Made by a program: the position numbers and the translations under genes | Assembly: GCA_021810175.1 (NCBI GenBank) | Contig: JAJZJJ010000175.1 | Coordinates: forward strand, 1-6,487 | From: Acidobacteriota bacterium | GTDB taxonomy: Bacteria; Acidobacteriota; Terriglobia; Terriglobales; Acidobacteriaceae | Direction: 5' to 3' | Length of the DNA stretch: 6,487 nt | Shown: positions 1-4,823 of the stretch, piece by piece | Layout of the letters: each line of letters starts with the position of its first letter | How positions within the stretch are numbered: the stretch's first letter is position 1 | Notes under the pieces: model-generated | What the model was told of the DNA's origin: nothing | Databases searched by the model: none | Seen by the model: only the letters and a program-made list of their open reading frames with translations

Positions 1-963
1 CAGGCGCTCCATAAGCTGCGAGCCACCAAAACTTCCGCGGAAGTTGATCGACTGGTGGCGAAACTGCGCGTCTATACCATTTCCGACCAGGACGACAGCG
101 GACCCTGGATTCGGAAGAATTTTCCTTCGCTCTTCTACATCGTCAGCCCCGGCGGAGACTACAGCGCCGCCACCTGGCAGGGCATCAACCTGGAGGTGCC
201 CGGAATCGACAACTCCTCCATCAGCAATGAGTGGCTGGCGAAGAATATTCAGGAGGGGCATGGAGCGCTGGGAGCCGCGTATCCCGACGTGGCCTACGGG
301 ATGGAAGGCGACACGCCATCCTGGCTGGGGTTGATTCCGAACGGCCTGAGCGATATGGAACATCCCAACTGGGGCAGCTGGGGAGGGCGCTACGAGCTGT
401 ATCAGCCGACGGTCCCGGTCACAGATCCGAAGACATTTATCGGTGGAGTTCCCATTCCGCAGGAGACACGCCCGATCTGGACGAACGCCGACGACAATTA
501 CACCCCCGCCATCCATCCGGATTACGGACGGGCGATTGAGCCCGGCAAGAAGACATTTCATGGATACAAGGTGACGGTGTGGCGATGGCGGGATGATTTC
601 CAGAATGATTTTGCGGCGCGCATGGACTGGACGACAAAGCCGTACAAGGAAGCCAATCATCCTCCGGTGGTCGAACTGAATCAGCCGTCGAATATCACCG
701 TGCGTTCGGGCAAACAGTTTGGCCTCGGGGCGCGGGCGACCGATCCGGATGGCGACAGCCTGACCTACTACTGGTTTCAATACCCGGAGGCCGGCTCCTG
801 GAAGGGTGAGATCGATGTCGGCGCTCCGGATACCGAGGGTATCTTCGTGACTGCGCCGAAGGTCGACAAACCGGAGACAATCCATTTCATCGTTCGGGTG
901 ACCGATAAGGGCACGCCGCCGCTCTCGCGGTACAAGAGGATGATTGTTACCGTTACGCCCTGA
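1..963 (+). CDS. DUF1593 / Sde0182-like carbohydrate-associated protein, 3' part
   Basis: The frame is open at base 1 and ends at TGA 961-963, leaving 320 residues; the GTG at 55 lies inside the gene and is not its start. The block at fragment residues 21-52 (KLRVYTISDQDDSGPWIRKN and following) and the segments after it match my memory of DUF1593, the nucleoside-hydrolase-like domain of cellulose-binding protein Sde0182. From about residue 219 (NHPPVV) to the end lies an Ig/cadherin-like beta domain with a DPDGDSL motif (D248, D250, D252) and a closing IVTVTP strand, as in the Sde0182 C-terminal domain. Family members are usually 450-500 residues and secreted, so the N-terminal third, with the signal peptide and the Asp cluster of the hydrolase-like fold, lies outside the window. 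The exact substrate is unknown; a role at plant cell-wall polysaccharide is inferred from the family. The next gene converges on it from the opposite strand. Confidence 0.85.
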   Translation, partial: QALHKLRATKTSAEVDRLVAKLRVYTISDQDDSGPWIRKNFPSLFYIVSPGGDYSAATWQGINLEVPGIDNSSISNEWLAKNIQEGHGALGAAYPDVAYGMEGDTPSWLGLIPNGLSDMEHPNWGSWGGRYELYQPTVPVTDPKTFIGGVPIPQETRPIWTNADDNYTPAIHPDYGRAIEPGKKTFHGYKVTVWRWRDDFQNDFAARMDWTTKPYKEANHPPVVELNQPSNITVRSGKQFGLGARATDPDGDSLTYYWFQYPEAGSWKGEIDVGAPDTEGIFVTAPKVDKPETIHFIVRVTDKGTPPLSRYKRMIVTVTP

Positions 964-974
964 TGGTCTGCGAA

Positions 975-1002
975 AGGCTGAAGAGGATTGAGGGATCAGC
1001 CT
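975..1002 (+). repeat. 7-bp inverted repeat just after the DUF1593 stop
   Basis: AGGCTGA at 975-981 is exactly mirrored by TCAGCCT at 996-1002, with a 14-nt loop, 12 nt after the stop codon. No T-run follows, so it is not a classic intrinsic terminator. It could protect the 3' end of the mRNA or be chance. Confidence 0.3.
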
Positions 1003-1075
1003 GAGGCCTGGCACATCGGCCAGTGGTGAGAGAGATGCGAAAGGACAACTGACGCCTTCTGGCCAACGATGGGGG

Positions 1076-1121
1076 CGATCCGGCGAGTTCGATGGATCGG
1101 CTTGCGCGGGCTGCCGTTTTT
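1076..1121 (+). terminator. Weak terminator-like structure between convergent genes
   Basis: CGATCC at 1076-1081 pairs with GGATCG at 1094-1099 (6 bp, 12-nt loop). A short CGGC (1098-1101) / GCCG (1113-1116) stem then leads directly into TTTTT at 1117-1121. The T-run overlaps the stop codon (TTA on this strand) of the opposing gene. The stems are short, so termination of the DUF1593 transcript here is only a suggestion; the 1076-1099 hairpin could equally end the opposing transcript. Confidence 0.25.
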
Positions 1122-1518
1122 AGCGGCGGGAGGCGGGGACGCGGCCGAGGCGGGGATCGTGGCGGAGGAGTAGGTCGCAGGCGTGGAGGGCTTCGGTTTC
1201 GAAGGCGGGGCCGTCGGCGGGGATGAGGAGCCAGTGGGCGATTTTGCCGCCGAGGAGGTCGATGCGGCGGAGGGAGGGGAATTCGCGGCAGAGGTGTGGG
1301 TCGTCGGGGCAGACGCCTTCGGCGAGGACCAGCCAGAGGCCGTTGTCCTGGGGGTTCTGAGGACGGTCGCGGAGCATGAGGACGAGGCAGTCGGAGAGAT
1401 AGACGGCGAAGCCGGAGAACATGCGGCGGACTTCGGGGTGGAGCGGCTCCAGCGCGTCGAGGACGAAGGCGTGGGGGATTTTGGGGCGGGGTTTGGCGGG
1501 GCGTGGCGTGGCTGGCAT
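1120..1518 (-). CDS. Small conserved hypothetical protein, weakly TfoX-like
   Basis: This is a 132-residue soluble protein with ATG at 1518-1516 and stop TAA at 1122-1120. The ATG is preceded on the minus strand by GGAG (1527-1524) with a 5-nt spacer, a good ribosome site. This start is preferred over a longer, overlapping minus-strand reading in another frame, whose product is low-complexity Ser/Pro/Ala. The segment RRMFSGFAVYLSDCLVLMLRDR (residues about 31-52) resembles the start of the TfoX N-terminal domain (RRMFGG.x.YL pattern). The rest, including the LLGGKIAHWLLIPADGP block and the end TEALHACDLLLRHDPRLGRVP, resembles a family of hypothetical proteins I associate with Acidobacteria and related soil bacteria. 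There is no signal peptide or membrane segment, so it is probably cytoplasmic. Function is unknown; the TfoX link is weak and does not imply competence regulation. It is divergent from vapBC, with 78 nt between the start codons. Confidence 0.75.
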   Translation of the reverse strand: MPATPRPAKPRPKIPHAFVLDALEPLHPEVRRMFSGFAVYLSDCLVLMLRDRPQNPQDNGLWLVLAEGVCPDDPHLCREFPSLRRIDLLGGKIAHWLLIPADGPAFETEALHACDLLLRHDPRLGRVPASRR

Positions 1519-1582
1519 GGGCTCTCCAGGAGGGACGATAGCATAACGGGCTGGCCTGAGGGCGGGTTCGTGTGGTTCTGTA

Positions 1583-1610
1583 GTAGACTAAGGAATATGA
1601 CTAAGTCTAC
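1583..1610. promoter_or_regulatory. Probable VapB/VapBC operator over the vapB start
   Basis: GTAGACT (1583-1589) is perfectly mirrored by AGTCTAC (1604-1610) with a 14-nt spacer that contains the vapB ribosome site and start codon. Within the same stretch the heptamer GACTAAG occurs twice directly (1586-1592 and 1599-1605), 13 bp apart. Type II antitoxins of the Phd/YefM class normally bind palindromes near their own start and repress the operon, cooperatively with the toxin. Position and symmetry fit such autoregulation; no binding data are implied. The sites could also affect the divergent gene starting at 1518. Confidence 0.5.
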
Positions 1611-1866
1611 AGAGACTGTGAATGTTCACGAGGCGAAGACGCACCTGTCGCGGATTATCGAGCGGGTGGTGGCGAGCGGGGAGCCGGTGACGATTGCGCG
1701 GGCGGGGAAGCCGGTGGCCATTGTTTCGGCGCATCCGGAGGCGCGGCCGGCGCGGCGGCGGCTGGGGATTTTGCGGGGCAAGGTGCGGCTGCCGGAGGAG
1801 TTGGGGGCACGGGACGCCGAGATCGAGGAGATGTTCGAGGGCGGGAAGAGGAGCGGGCGGCAGTGA
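1597..1866 (+). CDS. vapB: Type II antitoxin, Phd/YefM family (VapB)
   Basis: This is an 89-residue antitoxin. The N-terminal half (NVHEAKTHLSRIIERVVASG, then EPVTIARAGKPVAIVSAH, residues about 9-46) is a typical Phd/YefM DNA-binding and dimerisation domain. The Arg-rich linker (ARPARRRLGILRGKVRLPEE) and acidic helix (DAEIEEMFEGGK) at the C-terminus are the expected flexible part that wraps round and inhibits the toxin. ATG 1597 is chosen because it sits right before the conserved NVHEAK block and is preceded by AAGGA (1590-1594, a tight 2-nt spacer). The frame stays open far upstream only because it runs antisense through the 1120-1518 gene. The stop TGA overlaps the vapC start by 4 nt, indicating translational coupling. 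The protein should neutralise VapC and repress its own operon. Confidence 0.9.
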   Translation: MTKSTETVNVHEAKTHLSRIIERVVASGEPVTIARAGKPVAIVSAHPEARPARRRLGILRGKVRLPEELGARDAEIEEMFEGGKRSGRQ

Positions 1867-2243
1867 ACTATCTGCTGGATACGCACATTCTGCTCTGGAC
1901 GCTGGCGGAGCCGGAGCGGGTTCCGGGACCGATGCGGCGGACGATTGAGGGCACGGGGAACCGGGTGTGGTTCTCGGCGGCGTCGATCTGGGAGATTGCG
2001 ATCAAGCATTCTCTGGGGCGGGAGGATTTTCCGGTGGAGCCGGGGACGATCTGGAAGGCTGCGCGGGAGACGGGCCTGGAGGAGCTGGCGGTGACGGCGG
2101 AGCATTCGGTGGGAGTGGACAAGCTGCCGTGGCTGCATCGCGATCCGTTTGACCGGCTGCTGGTGGCGCAGGCGCGGATGGAGGGGATGAAGCTGCTTTC
2201 AGTGGACGCTGAGGTGAAGGCTTACTTTGCGCGGGGGCGGTGA
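1863..2243 (+). CDS. vapC: Type II toxin VapC, PIN-domain ribonuclease
   Basis: This 126-residue protein is a single PIN domain, of usual length for VapC. The four acidic metal-binding residues expected of the fold are visible: D6 (YLLDTH), E44 (ASIWEIAIK), D97 (HRDPFDRLLVAQA, with D94 nearby) and D115 (LLSVDAEV). All are intact, so the enzyme should be an active Mg-dependent endoribonuclease; VapC relatives usually cleave tRNA or rRNA, but the target cannot be read from sequence. The start is GTG at 1863 inside the GTGA overlap with the vapB stop, giving the canonical M-x-YLLDTH opening. Codon use is G-rich at third positions, like vapB. It is kept inactive by VapB in a complex and released when the antitoxin is degraded. 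Confidence 0.93.
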   Translation: MNYLLDTHILLWTLAEPERVPGPMRRTIEGTGNRVWFSAASIWEIAIKHSLGREDFPVEPGTIWKAARETGLEELAVTAEHSVGVDKLPWLHRDPFDRLLVAQARMEGMKLLSVDAEVKAYFARGR

Positions 2244-2263
2244 AAGAGCGAAGGGGGCGCGGA

Positions 2264-2533
2264 ATGGACGCGATTGCTCGACTGCAGCAGGCGTATGTAT
2301 CTCAGCGCAACGGCTTCTCGGAGCACGAGTTCGGCGTAAAGATTTGGAAGCCTGACAGTGTTGGCCGGTCGCTTGAAGCTGAGCTCAGCGAGACTGATTG
2401 CAGGGAGTCGCTCATGGCCCACATTCGAATTGAAAGGTCCGAATGCGACTGGATTCATTGCCGGAAGGAAGGCTCGCCATTTGTGGGCATGGACGGACCG
2501 GCGAATCTCCGGCATCACTGCAATTACTTTTGA
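2264..2533 (+). CDS. Possible small ORF behind vapC, unrecognised
   Basis: The frame from ATG 2264 encodes 89 residues (MDAIARLQQAYVSQRNGF to HHCNYF). AAGGGGG at 2251-2257, with a 6-nt gap, could be its ribosome site. The same frame can also start at GTG 2240, overlapping the vapC stop by 4 nt. By hand count about 65 % of its third positions are G or C, with second positions clearly lower, which fits a coding frame. I recognise no domain; the product is hydrophilic, has four cysteines, and has no signal peptide or membrane helix. An overlapping minus-strand frame (2566-2222, 114 codons) is also open, and I cannot exclude that the coding strand is the other one or that neither is real. This could be a decayed gene remnant, because the downstream part continues openly in another frame. 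Confidence 0.35.
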   Translation: MDAIARLQQAYVSQRNGFSEHEFGVKIWKPDSVGRSLEAELSETDCRESLMAHIRIERSECDWIHCRKEGSPFVGMDGPANLRHHCNYF

Positions 2534-2579
2534 GATAGCAGTGGTGCCTGCTGTTGTCGTGCTCATTCAACCAGTAATA

Positions 2580-2595
2580 CGGAGTTGTCACTCCG
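2580..2595. repeat. Perfect 6-bp stem, 4-nt loop hairpin
   Basis: CGGAGT (2580-2585), TGTC loop, ACTCCG (2590-2595). It lies about 50 nt after the small ORF and 26 nt before a promoter-like box. With no T-run it is a poor intrinsic terminator, but it could separate the upstream transcript from the membrane-protein gene. Confidence 0.3.
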
Positions 2596-2620
2596 CATCG
2601 GGATTCACTGGCTCATCCCA

Positions 2621-2629
2621 TGGTATAAA
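2621..2629 (+). promoter_or_regulatory. Extended -10 promoter candidate for the membrane-protein gene
   Basis: TGGTATAAA carries a TATAAA box (2624-2629) with an upstream TG motif (2621-2622), the extended -10 form that can work without a good -35. No convincing -35 hexamer lies at 16-18 bp; ATTCAC at 2603-2608 is a poor one. Transcription would begin near 2636, leaving only about 12 nt before ATG 2648, which argues for that start over the TTG at 2585. Confidence 0.4.
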
Positions 2630-2647
2630 GGCACCGAGAATCAACCA

Positions 2648-3874
2648 ATGCCTCCCGTCGACCAAATAAGCGCTACTCGCCGTGAATTCTCGCTTACAAC
2701 GGGCCGGAAGATCAGCCAGGGTGTTTACGCCGCAGTGTTTTTTGCCGGCGCAGGATTCTTTCTCAGACTGGCGGTCGATCCTGTTGGCCGGGACTTTGTT
2801 CTGGCGGTTGGCGGAATCTCTCTCGTCATCGGGCTGATCCTGATCGTGCAGGCATGGACTCTGCGTCTGATCCTCGACGGAGACCGAATCGAGGTACGCT
2901 CGGCATTTCGCAGCCATAGCGCCTCCCGCGCCGAGATCGAAGGCCTGAGGAAGATAAAGAACCAATACGGTTCGTGGACGCGCGTCTACCTGAAGCAGAA
3001 CCTCGGTAGTTTCAGCGTGTCCGATTTTTTTGCCGATGGTGACAATCTATGCGAGTGGTTCAAAGGCCTGCCCGATTTAGATGGTCGCGATGCCGACGAG
3101 ATTACCAAAGAGATCAGCCTTCGCGAATCTCCGACACACGAGGAGACAGGCGCCACAAAGGCCTTTAGCGTTGCGAAAGCCTGGGCGATTGGGCTTAGCG
3201 TTCTCGCTGGAGCTGCGAGCATCCCAGTGATGTTTGTGAGTTACGCGCCCGTCTACAAAGCTTCGCTCGTCGTGTTGTTGGCCTGCCCGGTCGTGGGTAT
3301 CCTGCTGCTTCGATTTTCCCCGCTCTTCTTTACGTTGTTCAGGAGAAAGCCCGATCCGCGCGCTGACCTGAGCTTCCTTCTGCTCTGGCCAGGCTTTGGG
3401 GTAGTTCTTTCTTATCAATTCTCAAATGACCCGACGCACCTTGTGGACCCTTCCCGGCTGATGTACTGGGAGTTGGCTGTCCTGGTAGCTTTCCTTGCAG
3501 TTCTTCTCGCATCCATCTGGAAGAACCCCTCTCGCTGGGCTGTCCTCTTCTTTCTCCTGATTACCGGCGTTATGTACAGTATCGGGCTTGTGAACTCAGC
3601 TGACACGTTGCCTGACCATTCGGCCCCCCGCCCCTACGAGACCTGGGTGCTGGGGAAGAGTGAAAGCCACACCAGTAAGGGCACGACTTATTTCCTTCGG
3701 GTTGCCCCATGGGGACCGATCACTTATGCCGACGACGTGGATGTTCCGATGCGTGTTTACGACAGGACACACGCGGGCGATACGGTTTGCTACGGATTGC
3801 ATCCAGGGTTTCTGAATGCGCCCTGGTACACTTCGATCCGCTGCGCCGGGCGGCCTGTCACGCTCAATCGATAA
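2648..3874 (+). CDS. Polytopic membrane protein with PH-like insert, function unknown
   Basis: This 408-residue protein starts at ATG 2648 and stops at TAA 3872-3874. The ORF could begin at TTG 2585, but that adds 21 unconvincing residues and sits upstream of the promoter-like box. Hydrophobic segments lie at about residues 25-43, 49-71, 175-197, 204-229, 240-256, 272-290 and 296-317, seven in all. Between helices 2 and 3 a soluble stretch (about 72-155) starts with LRLILDGDRIEVRSAFRSHS, a pattern like bacterial PH-type domains that follow a two-helix hairpin. After the last helix a C-terminal domain (about 329-398), probably outside the membrane, contains YETWVLGKSESHTSKGTTYF, a conserved-looking YDRTHAGDTVCYGLHPGFL and two cysteines (380, 398) that could form a disulfide. 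I do not recognise a named family. The ribosome site is weak (GAGAA, 2636-2640). Third-position use is more mixed and T-richer than in vapBC or the GH3 gene, hinting at a different origin. Confidence 0.75.
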   Translation: MPPVDQISATRREFSLTTGRKISQGVYAAVFFAGAGFFLRLAVDPVGRDFVLAVGGISLVIGLILIVQAWTLRLILDGDRIEVRSAFRSHSASRAEIEGLRKIKNQYGSWTRVYLKQNLGSFSVSDFFADGDNLCEWFKGLPDLDGRDADEITKEISLRESPTHEETGATKAFSVAKAWAIGLSVLAGAASIPVMFVSYAPVYKASLVVLLACPVVGILLLRFSPLFFTLFRRKPDPRADLSFLLLWPGFGVVLSYQFSNDPTHLVDPSRLMYWELAVLVAFLAVLLASIWKNPSRWAVLFFLLITGVMYSIGLVNSADTLPDHSAPRPYETWVLGKSESHTSKGTTYFLRVAPWGPITYADDVDVPMRVYDRTHAGDTVCYGLHPGFLNAPWYTSIRCAGRPVTLNR

Positions 3875-3973
3875 CGCTACCCACGGGCTGGAGCATCACT
3901 GCAGGCTTTGCCAGACCCAAAGGCCGGATGTGCTGGAATGGGTGACAGGATTTGGGATTGGGAGGATGGGTGG

Positions 3974-4467
3974 ATGCAGACAGTATTTGAGGCGGCGGGT
4001 GGGATGGAGGGGATGCGGCGGCTGGCGGAGGCGTGGCACGTCCGCGTGATGGCGGACGAGGTGGTGGCTCACGCGTTCAGCCATGGGTTTCAGCCGGATC
4101 ATGTGGAGCGCTGGCGGCTTACTGGGCGGAGGCACTGGGCGGGCCGGCGGCGTACTCGACTACGTATGGCGACGAGACGGCAGTGGTGCGGATGCACAGC
4201 GGCAATGGAGAGCACGAGGAGATGAATCAGCGGGCGATTGCGTGCTTCGACGCGGCGCTGGGGGATATTGGGGTGGACCGGGAGGGTGTGCTGGGGCGGG
4301 CGCTGCACGATTACTTTGCGTGGGCGACGATGACGTCGATGGACCGCTATCCGCATTCGGCGGAGGATGTGCCGGAGGGGCTGAGGATTCCGCGGTGGGG
4401 GTGGCACGGGCTGGAGGGCGGAGGCATTGGCCGGTTATCAGTGAGAGCGCGTCGCCGTGCGGGCTGA
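3974..4467 (+). pseudogene. Group II truncated hemoglobin, broken by a -1 frameshift
   Basis: Translation from ATG 3974 (ribosome site GGGAGG 3960-3965, 8-nt spacer) gives MQTVFEAAGGMEGMRRLAEAW and on to HGFQPDHVER (residue 46), the start of a group II truncated globin. From 4111 the homology continues in the next frame: LAAYWAEALGGPAAYSTTYG, VVRMHSGNGEHEE, then HDYFAWATMTSMDRY and GLRIPRWGWHGLE. One C appears to be missing between GAGCGC and TGGCG at about 4111. Restored, the protein would have 164 residues, with His75 (RMHSGNG) the likely proximal heme ligand; the last 14 or so residues look non-family. As read, translation stops at TGA 4223-4225 after 83 residues, without the heme His, so the product would be non-functional. 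Intact relatives bind O2 or NO and act in redox or NO detoxification in the cytoplasm. The clean conservation on both sides suggests either a very recent mutation or a sequencing error. Confidence 0.88.
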
Positions 4468-4823
4468 AGAATCGGTCGTTTCTCAAAGGAAAATCGATTT
4501 TCTGTTGCTCTTTGTGCCCTGGAGCGGCTACATTGATCAACGGCGCAGCGCACAGGTTTTGAGGGCGGGCTGGATGGTGTCCGCGGGCAAGGCGGGATGG
4601 TGCGGCTGCGCGGCCCAGTTATGAGTCTGACCAGAGTTCGTCATCGGCTCGCTTCAGGACCGGCCCCGACCGCGAACGATGGGTTGTCGCCGCTTCCCGA
4701 GAGGCGTGGGGCCGTATGCGGGCAGCCATTTTCCGTCGTCATTTGCGATCATCGAAATTCCACTGCAATTAGCTCACCTCGACATCACAGAATCTCCGCT
4801 CAGTTTTCACAGGAATGGAAGGC
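4468..4823. other. Gene-poor spacer between globin and GH3 genes
   Basis: I find no supported gene here; the open frames inside it encode unlikely Arg/Pro-rich products. It holds the 14-bp palindrome at 4489-4502 and a long-range 7-bp inverted repeat CGGCCCC (4661-4667) / GGGGCCG (4708-4714) with a 40-nt interior, which might fold in the leader of the GH3 mRNA. The last 100 nt are more AT-rich and are the likely promoter region of the GH3 gene. TTGCGA at 4743-4748 could be a -35, but no good -10 follows at the right distance. Confidence 0.6.
4489..4502. promoter_or_regulatory. Perfect 14-bp palindrome, possible operator
   Basis: GAAAATC at 4489-4495 is mirrored without a gap by GATTTTC at 4496-4502. 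It is an AT-rich island in GC-rich DNA, about 20 nt after the globin stop and 320 nt before the GH3 start. A gapless palindrome is better suited to binding a dimeric protein than to forming a hairpin. Which gene it would control, and the regulator, are unknown. Confidence 0.35.

Noticed and set aside
55..57. GTG as the start of the DUF1593 gene
   Set aside because: The same frame is open to base 1, and the conserved domain needs a much longer N-terminal part, so the gene simply enters from outside the window.
996..1544. Overlapping minus-strand frame of 182 codons
   Set aside because: It covers the same region as the 132-residue gene in another frame but gives Ser/Pro/Thr/Ala low-complexity sequence with no family resemblance.
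1183..1596. N-terminal extension of the vapB frame
   Set aside because: This 138-codon stretch is Gly/Glu/Ala-rich and antisense to the 1120-1518 gene. The Phd fold begins right after ATG 1597, so a fusion protein is not supported.
2222..2566. Minus-strand frame of 114 codons behind vapC
   Set aside because: Its position-specific base use is less gene-like than the plus frame (the highest GC falls at first rather than third positions), and I see no ribosome site I trust. It is kept as an alternative in the finding on the third gene rather than called.
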